This document shows positions 6,901 to 14,119 of a DNA stretch of 16,806 nucleotides, in pieces. Both the position numbers and the translations under genes were made by a program. Under the pieces are notes generated by a model. That model was not told where the DNA came from, made no database searches, and worked only from the letters and a program-made list of their open reading frames with translations. Each line of letters starts with the position of its first letter. Positions within the stretch are counted from its first letter, which is position 1. This DNA is from Rickettsiales bacterium (GTDB lineage Bacteria > Pseudomonadota > Alphaproteobacteria > Rickettsiales > UBA1997): NCBI GenBank assembly GCA_009693885.1, contig SHWK01000010.1, forward strand, positions 1-16,806, in the 5' to 3' direction.

Positions 6901-8076
6901 CTTGAAACCTCATCTAGAGATGCTTTGATTAAGCTATTCATCGGCAAAAAACTTGTTAGCAATGTTGATAAGTTAAAAGCTAAAACAACTCTTACTGAAG
7001 CTGATTTGTCTGAACTATCAAGATTCTTGCTCCTTAAAGTGGCGGTTGATGATAGTAAAGCAATGGATTTGGCAGAAAAAATCGCTAAAGCTCACAGCAA
7101 AGAAGTTGCTGAAATTGAAAGAGATTTCGCCGATAAAGTTGCTAAAATCAAAGCGGGAGACGAACTCGGACAAGGTGTTCTTAAAATTGTTAAAGTGTAT
7201 CTTGCTTCAAAATACAGGTTACAACCGGGTGATAAAATGGCGGGACGCCATGGTAACAAAGGTGTCGTGTCCAAAATTGCTCCGATTGAAGATATGCCTT
7301 ATTCTGAAGATGGTGAACCGATTGATATTATGTTGAACCCTTTGGGCGTTCCTTCTCGTATGAATATCGGTCAAATTCTTGAAACCCATTTAGGATGGGC
7401 TTCAAAAAACTTGGGCAAACAAATTGGGCAAATCGTTGATGATATCGCTGCGAAAAAAGCTGATATGGTCAAAGAATTGCGCGAAAAAATTCTCCAAGTT
7501 TACAGTTCACCTCATGAATTGCCGGTTATTTCTGCGATGAAAGATAACGAAATCATCGAATTTGCTCACAAGCTTAAAAATGGCGTGCCATTTGCGACTG
7601 GCATTTTTGACGGAATCAAAGAGCAATATATCACTGATCTATTAACGGTTGCGGGGCTTGATAGCTCTGGTCAAATCAATCTATGTGATGGTAAAACTGG
7701 AGAACAGTTCGATCGTAAAATCACAGTTGGTTACATCTACATGCTGAAACTACATCACTTAGTTGATGATAAGATTCACGCGCGCTCGATTGGACCATAC
7801 AGTTTGATCACGCAACAACCTTTGGGCGGTAAATCGCACTTCGGTGGTCAAAGATTTGGAGAAATGGAATGCTGGGCGTTGCAGGCCTATGGCGCTGCTT
7901 ACACTCTACAAGAAATGCTCACAGTTAAATCGGATGATGTGGTTGGTCGTATCAAAATTTATGAATCGATCATTCAAGGAAACCAAAACTTTAATTGCGG
8001 TATTCCAGAATCCTTCAATGTTATGATCAAAGAGGTTCGCTCTCTTGGCCTAAACATTGAATTGGTTGAAAAATAG
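3988..8076 (+). CDS. rpoB: DNA-directed RNA polymerase beta subunit
   Basis: The roughly 1362-aa product is the beta subunit, forming one pincer and part of the active site of RNA polymerase. The Rif region (about residues 512-545) reads SQLSQFMDQTNPLSDITHKRRLSALGPGGL. The residues equivalent to E. coli Q513, D516, H526, S531 and L533 are present, so no classical rifampicin-resistance change is visible. The nucleotide-binding segment PGDKMAGRHGNKGV lies near residue 1080, and the C-terminal clamp motif GGKSHFGGQRFGEMECWALQAYGAAY near 1276-1301. I place the start at GTG 3988: GAGGGG (3976-3981) gives a 6-nt spacing to it but only 3 nt to the in-frame TTG at 3985. It is the only gene here with both a clear Shine-Dalgarno and a non-ATG start. 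Confidence 0.97.
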   Translation: MIQNRSFDQVVLRKSFGTNKDKEAIPYLVSLQKNSYEKFLQANVDPKKRQNVGIQSVFNSFFPLSDSSERITVEFVEYSLGKPKYESSECLSAGRSFSIPLHAQLRLILWNKEEGSDIREIRSIKEQEVYLCDVPLMTETGSFIINGAERVVVSQMRRAPGVFFDSDNAKISDSKSYTAKIIPHLGSWLDMEFDTKDVMYFRVDKKRKIPVSSLLRAIGMSSEDIIRTFYGATEITLTKKGWATKFDGEIFIGKKMPYDLIDAVSGEVRVKEGVKLNRKSLEKLQNEKFTSYILSDEILPGYIMAQDLIDPETGELLLEAGGIITSESLEVLKKLNFSKVYIVNPSKSEMGPYLYNTMLLDKNQNQKDALYDIYKAIKLGESPSSLDVAKNYFENLFFSDARYNLSDVGRMKMNHRLGLEIGKDVLHLTYDDIKKTVKILSLTKHNDLKTDDIDNLANRRIRAVGELVENQMRIGMARVEKSVIEKLNSVEVDTIMPQSLINSKPLITAIKDFFATSQLSQFMDQTNPLSDITHKRRLSALGPGGLTRERAGFEVRDVHPTHYGRICPIETPEGPNIGLINSLATYARVNDFGFIETPYCKVIHGKVTDEIVYLSAMNEVNHVIAPSTVEVDAKGVIKADLVNCRKNGEFVMMTADKIDYADVSTKQIISIATTLIPFLENDDANRALMGSNMQRQAVPLMRPDAPLVGTGMEAIIAHDSGAVVKSKFAGVVKFVDAAKIVIESTTSEGLPHIEIYNLAKYIRTNQDTCINQHPMVALGQEVKAGQVLSDGHSIANGEIALGKNVRVAFMPWNGYNFEDSIIISEKLIADDTFTSIHIEELEVVARDTRLGPEEITRDIPNVSEESLAKLDEEGIIHIGAEVKAGDLLVGKTTPKSEAPMTPEEKLLRVIFGEKASDVKDSSLYAPTGIDGVVVDVKVFSRKGIEKDERSIYIEMQEIETLSKAKSLRIGFLETSSRDALIKLFIGKKLVSNVDKLKAKTTLTEADLSELSRFLLLKVAVDDSKAMDLAEKIAKAHSKEVAEIERDFADKVAKIKAGDELGQGVLKIVKVYLASKYRLQPGDKMAGRHGNKGVVSKIAPIEDMPYSEDGEPIDIMLNPLGVPSRMNIGQILETHLGWASKNLGKQIGQIVDDIAAKKADMVKELREKILQVYSSPHELPVISAMKDNEIIEFAHKLKNGVPFATGIFDGIKEQYITDLLTVAGLDSSGQINLCDGKTGEQFDRKITVGYIYMLKLHHLVDDKIHARSIGPYSLITQQPLGGKSHFGGQRFGEMECWALQAYGAAYTLQEMLTVKSDDVVGRIKIYESIIQGNQNFNCGIPESFNVMIKEVRSLGLNIELVEK

Positions 8077-8082
8077 TTTTAT

Positions 8083-8106
8083 GCGGGGGCAAAAAAACGC
8101 CCTCGC
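8083..8106 (+). other. Hairpin between rpoB and rpoC
   Basis: GCGGGGGC (8083-8090) pairs with GCCCTCGC (8099-8106), including one G-U, around an A-rich 8-nt loop, 6 nt after the rpoB stop. There is no T-run, so it is unlikely to terminate. It may be a processing or stability element in the rpoBC messenger RNA. Confidence 0.45.
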
Positions 8107-8191
8107 AAATTTGATTTAGTTCGAAGTTGATTAGTTCAGTTTAAGCTAGATCTTCTATCCTTACAAATTACACACAACATAAATAAAAAAT

Positions 8192-11100
8192 ATGTCATTA
8201 GCAGGAACTTCTTCACATGGTCTACTTAGCCTAAACTCAAATAGCGCTGTAGATTTACTCGATTTTAACGCAATCAAAATCACGATTGCGAGCCCAGATA
8301 AAATCCGCTCATGGTCTTTTGGCGAGGTTTTAAAGCCAGAAACCATCAATTATCGTACATTTAAGCCTGAAAGAGATGGTTTATTCTGCGCTCGTATCTT
8401 TGGGCCTATCAAAGATTATGAATGTCTATGCGGCAAATATAAGCGCATCAAATATAAAGGAATCGTCTGCGAAAAATGCGGCGTTGAAGTCACATCTTCA
8501 AAAGTTCGTCGTGAACGCATGGGACACATTGAACTTGCGGCTCCAATCGTGCATATCTGGTTCTTAAAATCACTTCCTTCACGCATTTCAACACTTCTTG
8601 GTGTTACACTTAAATCAATCGAGAAAGTTATTTATTTCGAAAATTATGTAGTAACTGATGGCTTGATGTCGCCAATGAAAGAAGGCGAAATTTTAAGCGA
8701 AGATGAATATGCTAAAGCTCAAGATGAGCACGGTATCGGCAGTTTCGTTGCAGAAATGGGCGCAGAAGCTGTTCAGCGTTTGTTGCAAAAGCTTGATTTG
8801 GCTAACTTAAAAAAAGAATTGCGCGAAGATCTTTCTACGCAAACTTCTGAATTAAAAAAAGAAAAAATCATCAAACGCTTGAAGCTTGTTGAGCAATTTC
8901 TTGAATCAGATAACAAAGCCGAATGGATGGTGATGAATGTTCTTCCGGTTATTCCGCCCGATATTCGCCCATTGGTAATGTTGGATGGTGGCCGTTTTGC
9001 TACTTCAGATTTAAATGAACTTTACCGTCGTGTTATCAATCGCAACAACCGTTTGAAACGCTTGATTGAACTTTCTGCTCCTGATATTATTATCAAGAAC
9101 GAGAAGCGCATGTTGCAAGAATCGGTTGACGCCTTGCTTGATAACGGCCGCTCTGGAGCCATCGTTAAAAACTCCAACAAAAAACCGTTTAAATCTTTGA
9201 GCGACATGCTTAAAGGAAAACAAGGTCGTTTCCGTCAAAACTTGCTTGGAAAACGAGTAGATTATTCTGGCCGTTCGGTGATCGTTGTGGGGCCTGAACT
9301 TAAGCTTCACCAATGTGGTTTGCCGAAAAAAATGGCGCTTGAGCTATTCAAGCCTTTCATTTATTCTAAGCTTGAACTTTACGGAAAATCTGCCTCAATC
9401 AAAATCTCGAAAAAGATGGTTGAAGCTGAGCGCCCAGAGGTTTGGGATATTTTAGATGAAGTTATCAAAGAGCATCCAGTGTTGCTTAACCGTGCACCTA
9501 CACTTCACAGACTTGGTATCCAAGCATTTGAACCAGTTCTTACTGAAGGAAAAGCAATTCAATTGCACCCACTAGTTTGCGCCGCTTTCAACGCCGATTT
9601 TGATGGTGATCAAATGGCCGTTCACGTTCCGCTTTCTATTGAAGCGCAAGTTGAATGCCGCGTGTTGATGATGTCTACAAACAACATTCTCAGCCCTGCA
9701 AATGGCAAGCCGATCATCGTGCCTTCTCAAGATATTATTTTAGGATTGTATTATTTAACAATGGCTTCTAAAGATTTTGATAAGCAAAAATCTCGTCCAG
9801 TTGCGGATGACTATGAAATGGAGCATGCGCTTCACATCAAAGCTTTAACAATCCATGATAAAATTCTCTATCGTTTTGTAGTTAAAGGCAAAGATGGCGA
9901 AAAAACTAACATCAAGGCTGATACTACTCCTGGGCGCGTTGCAATCTATAACGCTTTGCCAGAAATGATGAAATCAGATCTTGAGATCGCTAATAAAGTG
10001 ATGACAAAAAAAGCGGTAACCAATCTTATCGATACCGTTTATCGTAATTGCGGCCAAAAAGAAACCGTAATGTTCTGTGATAGAATCATGGCTCTAGGCT
10101 TCAAAAATGCTTGCTATGCTGGTATTTCAATCGGCAAGGATGATATGATTATCCCTGCGACTAAGCAAAAAAATGTTGCTGAATCTTTCGCGAAAGTTAA
10201 AAGACTAGAGCAGCAATATCGTGAAGGCTTGATCACTACGGGTGAGCGCTACAACAAGGTTATTGATGAATGGACTCATTGCACCGATAAGGTTTCGAAA
10301 GAAATGATGGCGATGATTTCTAGCTATAATTCTCCGCGTGAGGCGAACAGCATCTACATGATGGCTGATTCTGGCGCGCGTGGTTCTGAAACGCAAATCA
10401 AGCAGGTTGCTGGTATGCGTGGTTTGATGGCTAAACCATCGGGCGAAATTATCGAAACTCCAATCGTTTCAAACTTTAAAGAAGGCCTAAGTGTTACAGA
10501 ATATTTCATCTCTGCTCACGGTGCTCGTAAAGGTTTGGCGGATACAGCTTTGAAAACAGCAAACTCTGGTTATCTGACGAGAAGATTGGTTGATGTTTCA
10601 CAAGATTGCATCGTTACCATCGAAGATTGTGGCACTACAGAAGGCTTAATTGTTGAGCCAGTTCTTGATGATGCTCGCGTAGTAGTTTCTCTTGCCGAGC
10701 AAGTCTTAGGACGTGTTCCACTTGAAGATGTAAAATCTGGCAAAACAATTGTTGCAAAAGCTGGTGAAATGATCGATGAAGCAATTGCTGATGCAATTGG
10801 CAAATCGGGCATCAAATTAATGAAAACCCGCTCAGTTCTAACTTGCAAAGCTAAGGATGGCGTTTGCGTTAAATGTTATGGACGTGATCTTTCAAACGGG
10901 GATATCGTTGGTATCGGCGAGGCAATTGGCGTTATTGCAGCTCAATCAATCGGAGAACCAGGAACTCAGCTTACAATGAGAACCTTCCACATTGGTGGTG
11001 CGGCGCAAAGAGGAACAGATCAATCTTCGATTTCTGCTATTTCTGATGCGGTTGTTACATTCTCAAGCAAAGGAACGCTTATCAATCGTGAAGGCAAAAT

Positions 11101-12310
11101 CATCGTTATTAGTCGTAACTTTGAAATCACCTTGCTTGATCCAGCTGACCAAACTGAAATCCATAGCTATAAATTGCCTTATGGTGCAGCAATTCTGCAT
11201 AAAAGCGGTTCTATAGTGCAAAAAGCAATGCATTTGGCTGAATGGGATCCTTACAACAATCCGGTTGTTGCTGAAGTTGATGGCGAAATCAAATATAATG
11301 ATTTAGCGGAAAGCATTTCACTTCGCGAAAGAATCGACGAAACTTCTGGCGTTTCAACCAAAATTGTAATGGATTGGAAGCAATACAGTAAACAAGATTT
11401 AAAGCCTAGAATCACTATCGGCGATAAAGAATACATGCTCTCAGTTAACACAATTGTCGGTGTTTCAAACGGTGATGATGTGAAGGCTGGTGATGTTATT
11501 GCAAGAATTCCAAAAGAATCTTCAAAAACTCGTGATATTACTGGCGGTCTTCCACGCGTTGCTGAATTATTTGAAGCTCGTAAACCGAAAAATGCTTCAA
11601 TCATCAGTGAAATTGATGGTAGAATTGTCTTTGGAAAAGATTACAAAACCAAGCGCCGCATTATTGTACAGCCTGAAGATGCTTCTAAAGAGCCAATCGA
11701 ATACGCTGTTGCAAAAAACAAACATTTGTTTGTTGGTGAAGGTGATTTTGTTCGCCGTGGTGATATTTTGGTTGATGGTAATCCAGTTCCGCATGATATC
11801 CTCAAGATCCTTGGCATGCAAGCTTTCGCCAACTATATGGTGAGCGAAGTACAAAAAGTTTATCGCATGCAAGGTGTAAAAATCGATGATAAGCATATCG
11901 AAGTTATTATCAGCATGATGATGAAACGCGTTGAAACATCTGATTCTGGCGATACTACACTTCTTGCTGGCGAAGTTGTCGACCGCGATGTATTTGAAGC
12001 GATCAATGTTAAAATGATTGCCGAAAAACTTCGTCCGGCGCAGTGCAAACCAGTGTTGCTTGGTATTACTAAAGCTTCATTGCAGACTAAATCATTTATT
12101 TCTGCGGCTTCTTTCCAAGAAACTACGCGCGTGCTTACTGATTCATCAGTGCAAGGCAAGTTTGATGATTTGAAAGGTTTGAAAGAAAACATTATCGTTG
12201 GTCGTTTGATTCCTGCGGGAACAGGCTTGTTAACGGCTCAATATCGTGTTGCGGCGCATGCTACAATGCATAACAAACCAATTGTGCAAGAAATGGTTGT
12301 TGAAGAATAA
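8192..12310 (+). CDS. rpoC: DNA-directed RNA polymerase beta' subunit
   Basis: The 1372-aa product is the beta' subunit, which carries the catalytic magnesium site. The first zinc site is C78, C80, C93, C96. The catalytic motif NADFDGD is at 467-473, with metal-binding Asp 469, 471 and 473. The trigger-loop/bridge region includes MADSGARGS...QVAGMRGLMAKP and HGARKGLADTALKTA followed by NSGYLTRRLVDV. The second zinc site is C813, C885, C892, C895. All catalytic and metal ligands are intact. The start ATG follows an A-rich stretch without Shine-Dalgarno, 115 nt after rpoB. It is the last gene of the operon, ended by the 12336-12371 terminator; rpsL-rpsG-fusA do not follow. Confidence 0.98.
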   Translation: MSLAGTSSHGLLSLNSNSAVDLLDFNAIKITIASPDKIRSWSFGEVLKPETINYRTFKPERDGLFCARIFGPIKDYECLCGKYKRIKYKGIVCEKCGVEVTSSKVRRERMGHIELAAPIVHIWFLKSLPSRISTLLGVTLKSIEKVIYFENYVVTDGLMSPMKEGEILSEDEYAKAQDEHGIGSFVAEMGAEAVQRLLQKLDLANLKKELREDLSTQTSELKKEKIIKRLKLVEQFLESDNKAEWMVMNVLPVIPPDIRPLVMLDGGRFATSDLNELYRRVINRNNRLKRLIELSAPDIIIKNEKRMLQESVDALLDNGRSGAIVKNSNKKPFKSLSDMLKGKQGRFRQNLLGKRVDYSGRSVIVVGPELKLHQCGLPKKMALELFKPFIYSKLELYGKSASIKISKKMVEAERPEVWDILDEVIKEHPVLLNRAPTLHRLGIQAFEPVLTEGKAIQLHPLVCAAFNADFDGDQMAVHVPLSIEAQVECRVLMMSTNNILSPANGKPIIVPSQDIILGLYYLTMASKDFDKQKSRPVADDYEMEHALHIKALTIHDKILYRFVVKGKDGEKTNIKADTTPGRVAIYNALPEMMKSDLEIANKVMTKKAVTNLIDTVYRNCGQKETVMFCDRIMALGFKNACYAGISIGKDDMIIPATKQKNVAESFAKVKRLEQQYREGLITTGERYNKVIDEWTHCTDKVSKEMMAMISSYNSPREANSIYMMADSGARGSETQIKQVAGMRGLMAKPSGEIIETPIVSNFKEGLSVTEYFISAHGARKGLADTALKTANSGYLTRRLVDVSQDCIVTIEDCGTTEGLIVEPVLDDARVVVSLAEQVLGRVPLEDVKSGKTIVAKAGEMIDEAIADAIGKSGIKLMKTRSVLTCKAKDGVCVKCYGRDLSNGDIVGIGEAIGVIAAQSIGEPGTQLTMRTFHIGGAAQRGTDQSSISAISDAVVTFSSKGTLINREGKIIVISRNFEITLLDPADQTEIHSYKLPYGAAILHKSGSIVQKAMHLAEWDPYNNPVVAEVDGEIKYNDLAESISLRERIDETSGVSTKIVMDWKQYSKQDLKPRITIGDKEYMLSVNTIVGVSNGDDVKAGDVIARIPKESSKTRDITGGLPRVAELFEARKPKNASIISEIDGRIVFGKDYKTKRRIIVQPEDASKEPIEYAVAKNKHLFVGEGDFVRRGDILVDGNPVPHDILKILGMQAFANYMVSEVQKVYRMQGVKIDDKHIEVIISMMMKRVETSDSGDTTLLAGEVVDRDVFEAINVKMIAEKLRPAQCKPVLLGITKASLQTKSFISAASFQETTRVLTDSSVQGKFDDLKGLKENIIVGRLIPAGTGLLTAQYRVAAHATMHNKPIVQEMVVEE

Positions 12311-12335
12311 TTTCTTCTTGGCAATTAAAAAAATT

Positions 12336-12371
12336 ATGGCGATCATCTTTATGGTGATCGCCATTTTTTTT
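12336..12371 (+). terminator. Rho-independent terminator of the rpoBC operon
   Basis: ATGGCGATCA (12336-12345) pairs perfectly with TGATCGCCAT (12355-12364) around a 9-nt loop and runs straight into eight T residues (12364-12371). It lies 25 nt after the rpoC stop. This is the most canonical intrinsic terminator in the window. Confidence 0.93.
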
Positions 12372-12399
12372 GTCTCTCGTTATTGTTTTAGATCTTGTT

Positions 12400-12490
12400 T
12401 TACAGATGGATCATCTCCTGCTTATTAATTTTATTTCGCGCGCAAGCACAGCTACATAAAATCAATAAGCAGGAGATGATCCATCTGTAA
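12400..12490. repeat. Long palindromic element (hairpin 2)
   Basis: Positions 12400-12434 pair with 12456-12490 at 34 of 35 positions (the only mismatch is 12427/12463), closing a 21-nt loop (12435-12455, 13 of 21 G/C). The inner stem is ATTTTAT/ATAAAAT. Its loop is the exact reverse complement of the loop of hairpin 3. Together with hairpin 3 and the rpoC terminator it accounts for most of the 321-bp rpoC-to-permease spacer, in which I see no gene. Confidence 0.92.
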
Positions 12491-12578
12491 CGCACAGCGC
12501 ATGAGGCATTATTCGTTAAAGATAAATCTAGGGGATTGGAGTTATTTTATGTAGCTGTGCTTGCGCGCGAAATAAAAT
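12428..12578. repeat. 35-bp perfect inverted repeat shared by hairpins 2 and 3
   Basis: Positions 12428-12462 are the exact reverse complement of 12544-12578. Each copy is ATTTTAT, a 21-nt GC-rich centre, then ATAAAAT, so each has 7-bp inverted ends of its own. The copies are 81 bp apart (12463-12543) and form the loop plus inner stem of hairpins 2 and 3, whose outer arms are unrelated to each other. The pair could base-pair as a kissing loop in RNA, or serve as inverted repeats for recombination in DNA. Confidence 0.92.
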
Positions 12579-12601
12579 AGCTCCAATCCCCTAGATTTAT
12601 C
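12521..12601. repeat. Long palindromic element (hairpin 3)
   Basis: Positions 12521-12550 pair with 12572-12601 at 29 of 30 positions (12542/12580 would be a G-U in RNA), closing a 21-nt loop (12551-12571). The outer 21 bp of the arms are unlike those of hairpin 2, but the inner stem ATTTTAT/ATAAAAT and the loop are the hairpin 2 core in reverse orientation. It ends 30 nt before the start of the ABC permease gene, so it could form in that gene's leader RNA if transcription starts upstream of it. Confidence 0.92.
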
Positions 12602-12631
12602 GCTAAACAAGCACTTTAAACAAATCATATC

Positions 12632-13696
12632 ATGCAACAAAGCTGGTTTAACAAATTTAAAAAAAACAAACGCGGATATTATTCTTTTTTAATTTTTGCG
12701 GTTATTTTTTTTCTAACATTTTTTGCCGAAATTATTGCTAATGATAAGCCAATAATGGTGCGGTTTCGCGGCGATTTTTATTTTCCGATTATTAGCAAAA
12801 TTGCTGAGACAAAATTTGGTGGAGTTTTTGAAACTGAAGCCGATTATCGTGATATTGCGGTGCAGAAAATGATTTTATGTGATGATGTAAATGTTGCCAA
12901 GGGTGATGATTGGCGGGTTGGATGTTCTAAAAATAATAAATCGGGCAATTTTATGATTTGGCCTTTGCTGCGATTTTCTTATGATACGATAAATTATAAT
13001 TTGCAGACTCCTGCGCCTTCAAAGCCTACAGCGGAGAATCTTCTCGGCAGCGATGATAATGGACGCGATGTTTTGGCGCGGGTGATTTATGGCGTGCGAA
13101 TTTCTTTAATTTTTGGGATTGTGTTGACGTTTTTTAGTGCGGTGATTGCGATTTTTTTGGGGGCGATTCAGGGTTATTTTGGTGGCTTGGTGGATATTAT
13201 TTTGCAGCGATTTAGTGAGATTTGGTCAGCGATGCCGGTTTTGTTTTTGCTGATTATAATGTCTTCGATCTTAGAGCCAAGCTTCTTTACGCTAATTGGT
13301 TTGATGTTGCTTTTTAGTTGGATGTCTTTGGTGGTTTATGTGCGGGCAGAGTTTTTGCGATTGAAGAATTTTGATTTTGTGATGGCGGCTAGAGCTTTGG
13401 GCGCAAGCAATTGGCGCATTATCAGCAAACATATTTTGCCCAATGCTTCGGCGGTGATTATTTCTAATCTGCCCTTTTTGTTGAGTGGAGCGATTATTAC
13501 GCTAACTTCACTGGATTTTCTTGGGCTTGGCATGCCAGTGGGTGAGCCATCTCTCGGCGAATTATTAGCGCAGGGGAAAAATAACATCAATGCCTGGTGG
13601 CTTGGTGTGAGCGGGTTTGTGGTGGTTTCGGTTATTTTAACTTTGTTAATTTTTATTGGTGAGGCCGTGCGTGATGGGTTTGATACACGAAAATAG
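12632..13696 (+). CDS. yejE: ABC transporter permease, YejE type (OppC/DppC family)
   Basis: The 354-aa inner-membrane permease belongs to the binding-protein-dependent peptide-transporter family. Near-diagnostic YejE features are KKNKRGYYSFLIF.VIFFLTFFAEIIANDKP at the N-terminus, FGGVFETEADYRD in the long periplasmic region (about 37-140), RFSYDTINY and LGSDDNGRDVLARVIYG. The EAA loop that contacts the ATPase is at about 250-270 (MAARALGASNWRIISKHILPNA). About six transmembrane segments are expected. YejABEF imports peptides (microcin C in E. coli). Here no yejA, yejB or yejF is adjacent, so its partners must be encoded elsewhere. Codon use (many GCG, TTG, GGG) differs from the ribosomal genes, consistent with modest expression. 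No promoter is obvious; hairpins 2 and 3 lie directly upstream. Confidence 0.9.
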   Translation: MQQSWFNKFKKNKRGYYSFLIFAVIFFLTFFAEIIANDKPIMVRFRGDFYFPIISKIAETKFGGVFETEADYRDIAVQKMILCDDVNVAKGDDWRVGCSKNNKSGNFMIWPLLRFSYDTINYNLQTPAPSKPTAENLLGSDDNGRDVLARVIYGVRISLIFGIVLTFFSAVIAIFLGAIQGYFGGLVDIILQRFSEIWSAMPVLFLLIIMSSILEPSFFTLIGLMLLFSWMSLVVYVRAEFLRLKNFDFVMAARALGASNWRIISKHILPNASAVIISNLPFLLSGAIITLTSLDFLGLGMPVGEPSLGELLAQGKNNINAWWLGVSGFVVVSVILTLLIFIGEAVRDGFDTRK

Positions 13697-13703
13697 TTCT
13701 TGA

Positions 13704-13758
13704 TCTTTATTTCTGTATTTCTTTAAATGTGGTAAATATTAACATACAGAAATAAAGA
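13704..13758. promoter_or_regulatory. Inverted repeat before the toxin-antitoxin pair, possible operator
   Basis: A 15-bp perfect inverted repeat (13704-13718 with 13744-13758, core ATTTCTGTAT/ATACAGAAAT) ends 3 nt before the antitoxin ATG. TTGATC (13700-13705) and TTAAAT (13723-13728), 17 nt apart, are a weak promoter candidate overlapping it. Ribbon-helix-helix antitoxins usually repress their own promoter by binding such repeats, so an operator role is likely by inference. It could alternatively act as an end structure for the permease transcript. Confidence 0.5.
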
Positions 13759-13761
13759 AAT

Positions 13762-14025
13762 ATGCAAACAGATATAGCAAGACTCACCATAGATTTGCCA
13801 ATAGCATTACATAGGATTCTTAAGGCGCATGCAGTGCTTAACAATAGCAATGTGAAAGAATTTGTTATTGACGCAATTCACACTCGACTTGCAAAAGAGA
13901 CTGATATTGGAAATAAATTAAATGCACAAACCAAGGAAGTTCTTAGAAAATCAAAGGCTGAGAAGCGTAAAATTTATAATAATGTCGATGAATTTATGAA
14001 ATCGGTGCAAAAGAAGAAAAAATAG
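13762..14025 (+). CDS. Ribbon-helix-helix antitoxin of type II toxin-antitoxin system
   Basis: The 87-aa product starts with a classic ribbon-helix-helix DNA-binding fold. A beta strand (ARLTIDLP, residues 6-13) is followed by a helix (about 14-27), a turn and a second helix (about 32-45, KEFVIDAIHTRLA). The charged C-terminal tail (about 55-87), ending VDEFMKSVQ and a lysine run, would be the segment that wraps and blocks the toxin. The N-terminus does not look like DinJ, the usual partner of YafQ; it resembles the LTIDLP...HK.LK..A.....S.KEFV antitoxins common in Rickettsiales. It lies 65 nt after the permease gene and 94 nt before the toxin gene, behind a 15-bp inverted repeat. Confidence 0.8.
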   Translation: MQTDIARLTIDLPIALHRILKAHAVLNNSNVKEFVIDAIHTRLAKETDIGNKLNAQTKEVLRKSKAEKRKIYNNVDEFMKSVQKKKK

Positions 14026-14119
14026 AATTGGTGAAAAAAGGGGGTTATAAAACATTCCATTTGAAAAGTAAATTTATAGCAGAAGAATTCAGATTAGTTA
14101 TTAATCATATTCACTACAT

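Noticed and set aside
12246..12428. Plus-strand 60-aa frame over the rpoC end, terminator and hairpin 2 arm
   Set aside because: It overlaps rpoC out of frame and crosses the terminator hairpin, so it cannot be an independent gene of note.
12400..12601. CRISPR array or insertion-sequence remnant
   Set aside because: There are no regularly spaced direct repeats, no transposase fragment and no flanking direct target duplications; the structure is entirely inverted repeats.
13704..13758. Terminal inverted repeats of a small transposon
   Set aside because: The repeats enclose only 25 bp and no flanking duplication is seen; an operator or end structure is simpler.
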